A stretch of 64,000 nucleotides of DNA from Amaurobius ferox. Lineage: Eukaryota > Arthropoda > Arachnida > Araneae > Amaurobiidae. Shown here piece by piece: positions 25,491 through 37,999 of this stretch (the stretch's first letter is position 1; every line of letters starts with the position of its first letter). The notes under the pieces were generated by a model that was given only the letters and a program-made list of their open reading frames with translations, searched no databases and was not told the origin of the DNA. The translations under genes were made by a program, and so were the position numbers. The stretch is from positions 141,669,936 to 141,733,935 of the forward strand of contig OX578134.1 of the NCBI GenBank assembly GCA_951213105.1, in the 5' to 3' direction.

Positions 25491-28139
25491 TTGTTTTTTC
25501 AACCGTTCAATTCACTATGATCATTTAACATGTAATTTACTAGTATAAATAATTTTCGAAGTTCTACTACCTGCATAATCCTTGTCGAGACATTCAAATG
25601 CAGACATATGAATATGATTTCCTAATTTATTTGTACAAAGCAATTACTTATTTATTTTCTATTAATTCTATTAATACATTTACGTCACTATGCGTTTTCC
25701 AGTATTTTTTATTTAATATTTATTTATTTACTGTCTACTGTCAAGCTTACGTAACTATGCATTTTATTTCGGTTTTGTGTCTGACATTTATAAATAATCT
25801 TTTAGAAACAAGATTAACTTTACGACTAACATTATAAGTTAAATAGATATACAATGTAAACTATTTGTCATAATCTATTGCAAATATATACTAAGCAAAT
25901 TATGACATTCAGCTTACCTCAGATACATTCTTGTTCTATATTAACTAAAACATCTATTCGCAGAAAAGAACACAGAATGATTCCAAAGATTATAACCATT
26001 CATATTTGCAATTTTGAAGTGATTCCCTATCATGTTTGAAAATAAATTATCTTAAAAAAATTATAGATAAATATATATGCTACTAATCAAACGAACTACA
26101 ACTTTCAAAGGAGTTTCCTTTGTTTTCAAGTAAGCTTGATGTACTGGAAAAGTATAGGGATAGTGCCGAAAATCAAAACTCGAGTTCGAAAACAATTCGG
26201 ATAAAACTTACAAAACTTGGTAGTACGTTAGACGTAGGTTAATCTAGTGCTGATTAAATTTTGATACTGTTCGGGAAAAAAGAACCTTCCTATTTATTCA
26301 AAATGGTCCGCAAAAATCCTTAAAATCTGAGGATTACATATGCTAGACTGTATCAATTAAATTCTTATTTTATACATAATTATTGACGCCTAAAGGCAAC
26401 CGATATACTCTTGAACTAACAGTTCTCGATATATTTACATTTTTCTGCAGTTTTACAGCACCTCTTTTGAAAATAATTCCAGTCGTCTAAGTTGAATAAA
26501 AATCCAAGTAAAACCGCAAAGTTCAGTGTAGTTTTAATGTTCCGTTATTTATTTTGTTCAATTAAACTCAATTTAATAAATTTTTAAAGAAAGGGGAAAT
26601 GAATTTTAGTTTGTAGAGAAAGTCATCTATTGCCCGCATCAGATTTTTGACATAGCATTAGTTGCCAAATTCAATTGTTCCTATTGAGTTTAGATCCTTA
26701 ATACATATTCAGCTATACTCTAGCAAGTTTCTGCTAGACATATATATTAAATAAGATGTATGCATCGTTAAACTCATCACCTTACTGCGTAAATAACATA
26801 ACCATGATTTAATCACTAGATCTGTTTAACTCTCTTAATATTAATAGTTTATTTAAGTTAGTATTAGTGAACGCTTATGTTATGCCTATTGGTTTTATTA
26901 AATTTAATACCACTTTAAAAATAATTTTATATAATAACTGTATTTCCAAAAATCGTACAAAATTAGAAATAGTATTAACATTCAACTAGTCAACTATTAT
27001 ATAACGTGAGGTAAAACATGGCCTAATAGCATATCCCTGAGAATATAAAATTCAATTCCATTAAAGTTGCTTGTTCTTATTTTTCCAAAGTGGTGTTTGC
27101 AATTCAGAGACAGGAATAAATACAATCGTATCAGTAAATCCACTGTTTCAGGGTAATATGGCCAGAAGATATCAGTGGTACAATTTCCTGCTGAGGCAAG
27201 TGTTCTTTGAAAGTGTTTTGCATTACAAAATAAATAGCCCATTTAACTATTGCTTTTATCTATGGCATTTCATCTTATTTCCATACACTTTGAAACATGA
27301 AATATATATTTTGTAAGCTGATACACTTCTCTACAAGTCAGTGAATCATATTTCTTAATTTTCTCAATTTAAATTAAAATGAAATTTAACAATTGTGACA
27401 CTGATAGAAGAGAAATATTCACTTGAGAAGGAGGAATAATCAAATCATTTCAAGCATCAATTAGTTCGAGTATCAAAGAACTGTAGTTGCTTCAAATTTG
27501 AAATAGCTATATCTTAAATGATTTAACTGTATTGCAATTAGTGATCTCTCTTTCTTTATAAAGCTAAATAGTCTTAACTAGAAAATTCATTAACTTCACT
27601 GAGTTTAAATTTTAAAATTGCCTCCAATTTAACGTTCAATTCTCTAATAATTCTTTAATGATTATGTTCGTTAATTGACAAGGAAATAATGTAGATATTT
27701 GTGTCCATATATATGGATATGCATAGAATTTTCTAAACGAATCTATGATGATAAAGGAAGATTTATGTGTGTAAGTTTCTATTGTTTTAGAGGGAAATCT
27801 AAGTGGCGTCCAACCGCGAATTTTGGTAAAGAGATACTTCACCTCTCGAGAGAACACCCTTTTGAGTGATTTTTTTAGAAAAATAATAAATGAATTTAGT
27901 CACTCAAAATTGTATTTCAAAGTTATATTATGTTGGAACTCAATTTTGAATGACTTTCCCACGAATCAGATATAGTTACTAAATCTGTTATTGCTGAGAT
28001 TTTATTTAAACACCATAGGGAAGATAAAAAAAAATATTTTTGGAACAAATTTTGAGCGGAATCCGTAAAATAAAAAGATGAAATCTCGCAAATTCTTAAA
28101 CATATGTGCAATTATTTTGTTTTAAAGACGTAAAACTGC
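25491..28139. other. Gene-free stretch
   Basis: No supported gene. Around 26140-26200 lies a minus-strand piece of the end of repeat family P (CTCGAGTTTTGATTTTCGG when reverse-complemented). The short opposing frames at 26997-27316 have no domain I recognise. Confidence 0.5.
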
Positions 28140-29010
28140 ATTACCTGCAGTAAACAAAAAATCACATTTTTGTTTCATTAACACGATACTGGGGATTCTG
28201 ATAAAGCGTGCTAGCATCTGAATAACAGTCTGATGTGGGCAACACATGATTTTCCCTACATAATGTATGTACTTTACTTCTTTCAAAGCAAAATAATAAT
28301 GGTATAAATCCACGGCACAATTTTTTCAATGTTGAAAAATATTGGCATTTTTCTGGATGATAAAATTACAATTATTTGGAAATAAGAAATTAACAAACAT
28401 TTCGCACAAATCAAGCTTGACAATTGGAAATATTTCTAACATGTGCTAACCATTTCTAACATATGTTAATGTGCTAACCATTTCTGACATGTGCTAAGCT
28501 ATTACTAAATATTTTAATCAATTTGACTCCACATTAAAAAGTGAACAAGTTGGCGATTAACCAATCGCTAATGTCACCAAATTTTTCGTCGAGTGCTACA
28601 TATGTGAGGATTTTAAATACTGCTCATTTTTAAGTTTTTTTAATATATGTATTTTATTTGGAAAAACATGCTATATCTCGATAGCTGTCAACAGTTTGCG
28701 TTTAAAATTAGTAGGGTTCCAGTATTCATGGATCATAAAAATCATACCAATTTACGTTCGACACGCGTCATTTGTTCGCGAGCTCTTGCATCCACAGTCT
28801 CACGGATACACAGACAAAGAGAAAAAAAAGAACATCACCTCAAAACGTCTAATTCAAGTTCAGGGATGCTTGAAAGGTGTTATTCCTTCGAAAACCCGAT
28901 TTTGAAATTTATACTCCCTCACAAGACTTCCCCTTTACATCATAGTACTATGTACGAAGGAAAAATAAAAGAAAAATCCAAACTGAGACAACAAGAAAGA
29001 TACCATCAGA
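28140..29010 (+). repeat. Dispersed ~1-kb repeat family P, copy 1
   Basis: Ordered phrases shared with about 38000-38960 and 51180-52190: GGGCAACACATGATTTTCCC near 28238, ATGTCACCAAATTTTTCG, a 'TATATCTCGATAGC' block, TTCCAGTATTCATGGAT, an ACAGAC/ACACA-rich stretch, CATCACCTCAAAA and CGAAAACCCGATTTTG. The 134-codon frame at 28647-29051 runs through this repeat and is a by-product. Confidence 0.65.
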
Positions 29011-30480
29011 TGTCAAGTTTTTACAGAAATCGCAAAAGTCCGTATACTTAAATTTTACTTCATAACCGGCGTTTTCCAGAATTTATAGGAGGGATTCAGT
29101 TATCTAAATCAACCGGGTCGTCTTTTGAAAAAATTAATGAATAAATTCAATGAAACCACGTTCTAAATCCCAGACAACGCCAGTTATATTTTCTAGCTTA
29201 CAATAAACGCAATTTATTACAAAAATAATGTTAATATTGCATTTATCTTTCTAGAGGTCACAATGCACGTTTTGAGGAACGCTTTGAAAAATATTACTCC
29301 AGGTAATTGCTCCCTGAAGAATGTGTAAGAAATACGAGGTCTTCATGCATCGAGTAAACGCTGTTGATAAGGACCCTGTGGGAATCCTTGAAGTTTCTTG
29401 ATGCCTATCATTCAATCCTTTTAGGAGGAAAACGTTCTATTTCAGTAATAAACACTAGTTTGCAGAGTTTATTTGTTAATAAATTATTCTTATGTGCTAG
29501 GTATTTTTAAGGAAAAGTTCGAAGGCTTGGAATCTCTAAAATCTACCAGATGGGTATTTTAATGCGTAGGTAGATTTAAATGAAATTTAAGTGCATTTAA
29601 TGGTGAACATTTTGATACATTTCAAACAATAAAACCTTTTCTTATCAGTCAGAATCAATATATAAGAATGTTAATAAGAACATAGTATATTTATTAACAG
29701 CTTCTCTTTCATGATACAGGTTAATAAATAGTTGTATTATGGGACGCCAAGAGTAAATCGTTGCCAAACAAAAATAGAAAATATTAAAAGAGACGGAGGA
29801 AATAAAATGATCTGAAATATAATTGATAATTGGTGTTGTCAGTGAAGAAGATAAATACTTGAGTTGTTTTAATACGCTTCGTTATCATTTATAAAATATC
29901 TTGTTTTTTTTATTTTTATCATATACTACACATAATTTTATAATTTTAATCACAAATAAATTCATAATTTCACACATGGATTTTTTTTTTAATTATTTCG
30001 GTGATTCTGCTCATTTAGTTTCAGAAACGGATTAGTTTTCTATTTGGGACATCATAAAACAGTTAAGTGTATATAACAAACATAAAAAATGACTGGTTTC
30101 AGAATAATGAAGAATATAACAAAAATGAATGAAACAACACGCTTTGAAGGCTATATGAGCTAATTTCATCAACTGAATTAAAAAACATTAGAACAAATTA
30201 AAATTGTCATTACACCTTCTATTAAACCCTAATCTCATCATCATAAAGATTATATACAAATGTCTAATAATTGGGCCATACAGTATTCCTTACCAGTGTG
30301 TTTCTCATATTGATAATGCTATACATGCTTTAAAATTTATTATTAAGAACATGAAAACTATGTCCAGAACAGGAATTTAATAAATGTTCAGTTGCCCAAC
30401 ATTGCTATAATTTTAATAACCGCTTTAAGATTTCTTAAACATGCATCACACAAAAACACACTTGCATCTGTGATCTTACT
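29011..30480. other. Gene-free stretch
   Basis: AT-rich; no gene, RNA or clear repeat recognised. Confidence 0.5.
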
Positions 30481-30800
30481 AGTGACCTGTCCAGTACTCA
30501 ATTTTTGTTTTCTGTCATAGTGTCCTGAAATTTTTCTTTGTATTTTCTTTATATGTGTTCCATTTCTTAGACTTTGAGACCATTTTGTGTCGTTTCTACT
30601 TATTTTTCGTTGTTATATCTCATCCATTCATGATTGAACTTCACTCGTATTGTTGAGATATTTCTGCTTTGTATTGGCGCACGCCAATCTTGTGTATTGC
30701 TTCTTCTTTTAGATTGGCTGTATTATTCTTCATTCTGCTTTCGGATTGGTTTATTAAGTGGTCTCTTAATTCAGGCCGGATCCGTATTTTGACTTCGGAT

Positions 30801-30880
30801 TTGTTCGTTTGCTTGCACTGATGAAAGGGATCCAGAGTATCCCCGAAGCAGCTGTATGCTGCACTACGCATTTCAAACGC
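30801..30880 (+). ncRNA. Hammerhead-ribozyme-like motif (possible Penelope-type relic)
   Basis: The hammerhead core word CTGATGA occurs at 30818-30824. It is followed by a stem GGGAT (30827-30831) / ATCCC (30839-30843) with a 7-nt loop, then C-GAA (30844-30847), then a perfect stem-loop GCAGC-TGTAT-GCTGC. This is the order of a type I hammerhead (core, stem II, GAA, stem III). Weak points: an extra A-A before stem II, G-C instead of A-U at the base of stem III, and poor stem I pairing (only GTTTG with CAAAC). A diverged copy is at 45015-45085. Type I hammerheads are known in Penelope-like retroelements; I see no reverse transcriptase here. Confidence 0.35.
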
Positions 30881-31254
30881 TAATTACCTCAAACGTTTAC
30901 AAACACATTCCCATAAATTTTAACATTAATTTAAATTATTTAAAATCCTTATATAAACTACATCTATAATGTATTTTTCATCTCATGAATTTTACTGCTT
31001 TTAAGAAAGCATTTTTACTTATCATCAAACTGAATTATTATTTAATAAATTATGTATGTATGGATAGTTATTTTCCATCTTTCTTCAAATAACATTAATA
31101 AGTTCGTGACAAAATCAACATAATTAATATTTATGACTTCAATAAATATAATTATATTTATATATTTCTTCATCACGTATTGTTATAAGAATTTAATTAA
31201 CCGTTTGTTCCGCTCTCTTGATTTAATTGCATTATAATGATACTTCAGCTTTTG

Positions 31255-31530
31255 TATGATAAATGAGTTCATTAATAAGTTACAGTCACTGAAGTGCATG
31301 TCAAAAGAAAACGTCTCACTTGAATATCGATAACACCGGCAACACGCGACGCTGTAACTATAAGAGCTTGTTAAGCATAATTAACCAATAAGCCTCTAAG
31401 CTAAGGAAATGTGGATAAAGGAATAAGACGATTATCACGTAATAAATGCAAATTTTTCTCTATTTTGATATATTAATAAGTATTCAACAGCAGGCAGCAG
31501 AGTAGTTCTGATGTGCGAATAATTTGGAAA
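31255..31530. repeat. Diverged segmental duplicate (pair with 23035-23330)
   Basis: Second copy of the block that carries ATGTCAAAAGAAAACGTCTCA, GGCAACACGCGACG, AAGCATAATTAACCAATAAG and CTCTATTTTGATATATTAAT. Confidence 0.6.
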
Positions 31531-31837
31531 TGATCCACGAAGAAAGTTTTATTTCTACGAAAAAACACATACATTGAGAAAATGAAAATGAATATTAAAA
31601 TTTAATTGAAAAATTTTAAACGAAAATGTCCTTCTGAAAATAAATGTTTACCCATTAAATAATTAATTAAATTTAAATTTTTATTATTTGTGATCTATCA
31701 AACTATAGAATAAAATTAAGAAATTCGTTCACGCTTCCTTTTAGAACACGATCCAGAAAACTCGATGAATTCTTATGGGTCCAAGCCGATACTGACTAAA
31801 ACAAGTACAATTACCCCGTAGTTGTTCTCAGCGTCTG

Positions 31838-32000
31838 GTTCAGAACATAATGTGTCTGGTATTGTTTGTGAGCATAATGTGTGTGATATTGTTTAAAAAC
31901 ATAATGTGTCTGATATTGTCTGAGAGCATAATATGTCTGATATTGTTTGAGAACATAATGTGTTTGATATTGTTTGAGAACATAATGTGTCTGATGCAGA
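31838..32000. repeat. 27-bp minisatellite, about 6 copies, open on both strands
   Basis: The unit starts GAACATAATGTGTCTGATAT and has a period of 27 bp. Because 27 is a multiple of three and the unit has no stop in one frame of each strand, both strands show long open frames: the minus strand encodes repeats of QYQTHYVLK-type nonapeptides and the plus strand hydrophobic MCLILFENI-type repeats. No start context, splice signal or domain supports a gene. Confidence 0.85.
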
Positions 32001-32269
32001 GGGTCCAAAACTTTCTTGAAGCTATTATAGCTACTTAATTGACATATATCTTTCTTTAAGGACTCTTTAGAAAGTTGTAATTTCACGACTGTGCTTGCCG
32101 TGTTTAGATTTTCAAAGAAAACAAACATACAGCGGATTATTAGAATTCAATCAGCATTTTTACTTCCAATGATATTTAATTTCTTTTACTGGGCAAATTT
32201 ATTTCTGTTTCAAACTGCCCATGGTTTGTGAATAACCTGCTTTTCACATCATTGTAGTGAAACTTTAGA

Positions 32270-33395
32270 ATACAATATTTCAAAAACCACTGTGCTCATG
32301 AGAATAAAATTTGTAAGAGCCCACATATGTTGATCGAACAAAAAAATTTCTGTTGACCATGCAGGCACGAGTTTTCACAAAAATGTGCCATTTTGCATGG
32401 AACATTTATTTTCAAACTTGACTCAGGTTTCTTATACCAAAATTTTATCAATTTACATTTTCATCTAAATAATAATAGTGTGATGTGATTTTAACCCGCA
32501 ATTACTCCTGCAATTTTTGGAGTACTAAAAAAAAAGCACTTATACTAAAATTATCTAATGTGTGGAGAACATGACTTTCAATACAGACTGAAATTCAATG
32601 TATCTTTCTTTTATAATTCCTTAAAGTAAGTTTAATAGCACTAAGTAACAGGGTTAATTATTTGAAATTACACTGAATTTGTAGTTTTATTTCAATTTTC
32701 TTTTCCATGAAGCGACTACACGTATACTTTCAAAAGCGACTTAGCAAAAATAATTATCGTAAATAAATTAAAATAATTAGCATAAGTATCCCGAGAACAA
32801 TTATCACTTAAGTTATGGGGTTGATCGCATTATTTTTCTCATCAAAAATTAAGTATAAAACAAGCCTGTAATTGACACTTTTAAGCAAACGCAGTTTTTT
32901 TTATTTCAGATTTGGGAAATTTTATGGACAATTTCGCAAAAAACGGCAAATTCCTTCCTTTAGAATCATAACAAAATCTAATCAGTATCAAAATATTTCA
33001 CAGTTGATTTGTCTACCACATTTCGTTAAAGCTGGTTAATTATTTATGCAACTAAAGTGAGCAAAAATTTTTTGCAGGCCAACTCACAAAAAAACAGGTT
33101 ATTTTCTTCCGAATCATATCAGAATCTAATAAGTACCACAGTAAATCTTACCTAACTTATCTATCAAATTTTGTTAAAGTTGGTTAATTAGTTTTTCCTG
33201 TTAGAATGGATGCATATATTACACACACAGTCATACAAACGTACACAGACGTCACATTAAAAACAGCATTTTCGGTTTCTAGAATGTTCGAAACGTGTAG
33301 ATTTGTTGAAAACTCGAAATTACTTGATACGATTCTAATACTGTCCCTATACATTACCATATATGGTAGGGAAAGTGAAAATGAATTTCACACGA
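32270..33395 (+). repeat. Repeat family P-related copy
   Basis: Contains the family's distal half: repeated GCCATTTCGCAAA-like phrases, ATCAAATTTTGTTAAAGTTGG, ACACACA-rich DNA with GACGTC near 33249, GAAACGTGTAGATT, and the terminal GATACGATTCTAATACTGTCC..CTATACATTA. Parallel phrases are present at 38440-38960. The frame at 33206-33415 lies in this repeat. Confidence 0.6.
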
Positions 33396-34137
33396 ATAAT
33401 ATATTGTACAAATAAATAATCACTAGCACTTTAATATCTGAAACAAAGATAAATATTTAAATTGTCTAAAGTAAAATAAGATTCGTATCTTGACAGCGGG
33501 ATTATAATTGGAATTGATCAAAACTACCAAATTTTGATCTCGTGATTACCATATAATGTTACACCACAACGCATTGAATTTTCCCACATTTTCACACGTG
33601 TTACTTATTTTATCAATCAAGCACAGAATATACATTTAAAATTCTTTATTTCGATGTGCACTGAAAAGAGAAAGATGATATAATTAATTATTAAGGATTA
33701 AGATAATTATAATAATATATATTAAGCTTATGGGGGTTTATGATATTTTATTTTAATTTAAATAAAAAAATGAATAATTCAAACACTAATGTTATGAAAT
33801 TATTGTACTAAACTATTATTACTCATGAAAGTAATTTCATTATACAAGTTTTATAAATTATAAAATTTCAGTTCAAATTATCATAAAAGTTCAATAAAAC
33901 TTTTAAATAAGCTTTAAATTGAAATAAACATTTATAAGCCACCTTTATCTGAAAAATTTACTGCACGAAATGGTAATGGATAATAACTGAATAAACGCGG
34001 TTTAAACAATAAAGAATGCTTAAATCAAATGTTTTAACCAATAATGGATGTTTAAATCAAATGTTTTAACCAATAAAGACTGTTTAAAGAATGTTAAGAT
34101 ATTTGTCAAGCAGAAGCAGATATCAAATTATAATATA
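33396..34137. other. Gene-free AT-rich stretch
   Basis: No gene or clear repeat except a short duplicated phrase around 34008-34080 (TTAAATCAAATGTTTTAACCAATAA x2). Confidence 0.5.
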
Positions 34138-34500
34138 CTAGGGGGCTCTATCCCCTGCTCGCTTAGCTCACATAACCTCCTTCGAGAGGGTGAGTCTCCT
34201 ACTCGCTGCACTCGCTTCATATCTATCTTTCCCAAAAAGTCTACTTTCAAAAATTCATTTTCTATCCCTGCCTATTTTCAACAGGAGAGAAAAGCAGAGA
34301 TTTTTCTTAGCCCAGGGAATCCAGAAATTGAATTCCTTGACCATGAGCTGGCTTCGTGAGCTATTTCATGCCAAACTAAAGTTTACATCGATAAACGGTT
34401 TATTTCATCGCGTTACCGTATTATTTCTCTATAAATGTACCGAATTTCATATATTTGTATTCTACAGTTTTTACGGCACGAGACAGAGAAATCGCTAGAC
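34138..34500 (-). mobile_element. Possible Helitron 3' terminus (minus orientation)
   Basis: On the minus strand the sequence ends in a small hairpin, GGGG-ATAGAG-CCCC, followed almost directly by CTAG and then T (34141-34138 and onward). A hairpin near a terminal CTRR followed by T is the signature of Helitron 3' ends. No Rep/helicase frame exists, so it would be non-autonomous. The TC start on the other side cannot be located, so the right limit is arbitrary. The opposing open frames at 34048-34498 read through it. Confidence 0.35.
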
Positions 34501-34905
34501 GTACCGATACTATAAAAAATTCACTTCAGAAGTGCATAAAAGTAAAATATCTCAAAACCTATATCGAAATTAAAAAAGAGACTCCGTCCTGCGAAAATTC
34601 ACTCATGTAGGTACCAGCCTGCAAAAATTAGTGGTGTTGCTATTTTTAGTCTGTCCAGAACGCGAACTCGCAGCTTAAATACTTTGTACAATATATATCA
34701 ACTATAATATATATCAAAAAATGGCTTATTTCAAAATCTTCCCCAAATATTTTTCTACAAGTGTATCAAATTTCATATTTTTATATGCCATAGTTGTTGC
34801 GGTTCGAAGCAAAGAATCTCGATAAACAAGAAATTTGTCAAACAGCGGAGGCGTCAGGGTCAGCTACGGTTTTTTAAAATAGATATATATTTTTATGTCA
34901 TAAGC

Positions 34906-34969
34906 AAATGTCTAGGTGTGGAAGACCCAGACCGTCCGACTCGTCCAGAGTCGAAAATGTCTAGGTGTG
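34906..34969 (-). mobile_element. 34-bp SINE scrap with perfect 15-bp target duplication
   Basis: AAATGTCTAGGTGTG occurs at 34906-34920 and 34955-34969. Between them lie only 34 bp, starting GAAGACCCAGACCGTCCGAC, which is the 3'-end sequence of the SINE at 16827-17078 in the same orientation. It is an extremely 5'-truncated insertion. Confidence 0.8.
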
Positions 34970-36055
34970 TACATTCAAATACAAATATGAACTAAATAAA
35001 ATTTTAGAATTTACATTCGCAGAAACATCATAAATATTAAAGAGAAAATTATAGTTTCCAATGTGTTTTCCCAACAAAGCGTTTTTGAGTAGTTAGAGAC
35101 AATATATTTATCTCACTATTTAATGTTAGTTTCTCATACGTTTGCGCATTATTTTAAAGAATAATTTAAACATTTTAAGATGTAAGTCGCTTTATGGGAG
35201 TAACTACAGCATCTTATTTAAAAAAATTTTGATTTAAACAAACAGCTTTTAAATACGCCAATTTTTCACGGTCTGATATATGATTTATTCATATCCGTAT
35301 ATTATCTGTATGAAATTCGTATAGAATAAACATCAACCAATATATTTCAATTTGTTTTTTCTCACCATAAGAAATGTAATTAAGAGTCAACTATTTAAGA
35401 TGAAGTGTTTGTCATTGGTTGTCGCTAGTCATGAATCTTTAACTTGAATAAAGCATTACATAAATTACTAAATGACATAAATGTAATAACGGATATTTTG
35501 TTATCCTCCAAAGGGTTGTTTTTAAGAAGTTTAATTAAAGTACCTGCCAAAATTACATCAAAAACGGTGCGTTGGTTTACCGTTAGATTAATTATGAAGG
35601 ACATTTTAAAAGTAAATTTCAGTAGAAAACAAAATATAAATTATTCTTTTATATCAGAATACCAGAAACATATATACAATGTTTCGTAGTCTTTGCTAAA
35701 AATAATTATTTTATACCTCGTGTCAATCTCTCTAAAGTAACATATTATCCCATGGATATTTTGCGTAAATATGGGTCAAATATTATTTAGATTATGACAA
35801 TAAAGATGATAATGATTTGTTTTACTCTAAATGCTAGTGCTATGTAAATATCTTAAAGATACTTTATCCAACTTGGAGTCATTACGATGTACTAAATCCG
35901 AAAACTTTACACAGTTCAGCTTCATAAATGAAATTGTATATGTAATTAAATAAAGACATGGATGATTTATATATATCAGTAACATTTATGAAATGGCAAG
36001 GTATTTTATAAACACAAAACCCGACTATAAACGTTTCCGAAATTCAGAAGATAAT
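34970..36055. other. Gene-free stretch
   Basis: No supported coding region; the 81-codon frame at 35444-35689 has no recognisable domain. Confidence 0.5.
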
Positions 36056-36402
36056 CTCATTGCAGATACCAGCATCCATGAACTGCTTTCACGCCTATTA
36101 TGCGCTTGCCAGCATGGAATATCCAATACCAGCAATGGTAGCAACACACTTGCTATAAATTACAGTTTTTGTGAACTTCTATAGGAACTGACAATTCAAG
36201 TCATTTGTCCTCCATTGTCAGACTTTCGCCATTTTAATCGGCCAGGTAAAGGACTGCAATTGTCAGTTTCTTCAGAACTTCGCAAAAACTGTGCAATTTT
36301 CTTGCTGCCATTGCAGATTTCTGGTTTTCCATGCGGACTTGTGCATGATAAGCAAAAAACCGGTCCATGCATGCTGGTGTCTGCATTTGGAGTGTCTTCT
36401 AA
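36056..36402. repeat. Large imperfect hairpin (foldback) of ~160-bp arms
   Basis: The left arm (about 36056-36215) reads TGCAGATACCAGCATCCATG ... CAGCATGGAATATCCA ... GCAATGGTAGCAAC ... AACTGACAATT. The right arm, reverse-complemented, reads TGCAGACACCAGCATGCATG ... CGCATGGAAAACCAG ... GCAATGGCAGCAAG ... AACTGACAATT. The arms match over most of their length with a short spacer around 36225-36240. Frames on both strands (36196-36518) are arm shadows. It could be an old foldback element or a locally inverted duplication. Confidence 0.75.
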
Positions 36403-36574
36403 AAACATTTTGTTTTAAAGCCGTATTAATCATTATACTAATATTTGAATGCTGGTATTGCCACATAGAGATGGTTTACGTGGTGGTAAGGCATGGAACA
36501 TTTAAGAAATATAGGTAATAGTAATAAAATAAGAAAGCTGAAATCGAAATTTATTTTTAATTAAAGTAAAATTG

Positions 36575-36760
36575 TACATTCTTAAAGGGATTTCTAAATT
36601 CTTAAAATTCAGAATTCTACATTCTTAAAGGGATTTCTAAATTCTTAACAAGCAAAATTCTACATTTTTAAACGGATTTCTAAATTCCTAAAAGGCAAAA
36701 TTCCTCGTTTTTAAAGGATTTCTAAATACTTGAAAGGCAAAATTCTTAAAATAATTTCTA
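36575..36760. repeat. 43-bp tandem repeat, about 4 copies
   Basis: Units start TACATTCTTAAAGGGATTTC at 36575, 36618 and 36661, with a degraded copy from about 36704, a constant 43-bp period. Confidence 0.85.
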
Positions 36761-36893
36761 AAATTATATTTAATAAATAATTATAAATCTAAAATAATTC
36801 TAGGGTCAGACATAAAACATGAAATAGAACAAATTTACGTGAAAATAGATTTCAACCTTTTCATGTTTGTCGTTCCAAATACCCAGTAAAAAC

Positions 36894-37063
<170 letters not shown>

Positions 37064-37369
37064 CATTATTAAACATACCACATTTTATGTCATAACGAAG
37101 CCCGAATTTCAAATTTCAATTTATGTACTGAAATATCCCAGGTTAAATATCGGACAACGCTAAGTTTATAGAGACAAAATTTATCGAGAAAAGTTTATAG
37201 AGAAAAAGAGTTAAGTTTATAGAGAAAAACGAGATGTCTTTTATTTGACACATCCTAAAAGATGTACAAACCATATACTGTTGAAGGGTGTATATAAGTC
37301 CGAAAGCTCTCTGGCAGTTTTTAACACTTTACAACATAGTTGAAAAGTGTTTATGACTTTGTTCATTCT

Positions 37370-37400
<31 letters not shown>

Positions 37401-37999
37401 CGTTAGCACGATAACTGCCGTATAAGTGACTTTATCAAAATGAAATTTTAGTATGTTTTTCAGACGGTCTGTGGGACCTATGGAAATATAAATAAATAAT
37501 ATCACCCAATTAGGTTTTTATTGAACCCGGGTTGAAAACATGAAATACATTGAACCCTATGGGACCGAATTTTTCAAACATTTTTTAAGCAAATGTAAAA
37601 TTCACAAATTGCTTAGAAATTTTTAATTCACATTATCCCATAAAATATATAAAAAAAATTCAGTAAAATATGTTAAGTAGTTTTTCAATTAAAAATTATT
37701 TAATATAGGGAAAAAAACAAATTCAGTTAAATTCTGATTTTGGGGATATCCTCCAGAAAGAAAAAATAGATATATTATATAATAAATATCCTTCCAAGAC
37801 TTTATTCATTTTGTATTTGAGAGAAACCTCACCTTTTAAAATAAATTTGATAGATAACAATTTTTCAATTTTTTTTTAAATTTTATATAACTCTTCATGA
37901 TATACTTATTTGATGGCATTTTTAATGCACTTTCCTACGTCCTAGAGAGTTAAAATTTAGTACACAGCTTAAATTAGTTGAACATTTAATTCTACAAAA

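Noticed and set aside
28647..29051. 134-codon plus-strand frame
   Set aside because: It runs through dispersed repeat family P and its other copies do not keep the frame.
30641..30871. 76-codon minus frame
   Set aside because: Overlaps the hammerhead-like repeat relic on the opposite strand; composition and lack of homology argue against a gene.
31838..32000. Possible repeat-protein gene
   Set aside because: Open frames on both strands follow from a 27-bp period; no ATG context, splice sites or domain.
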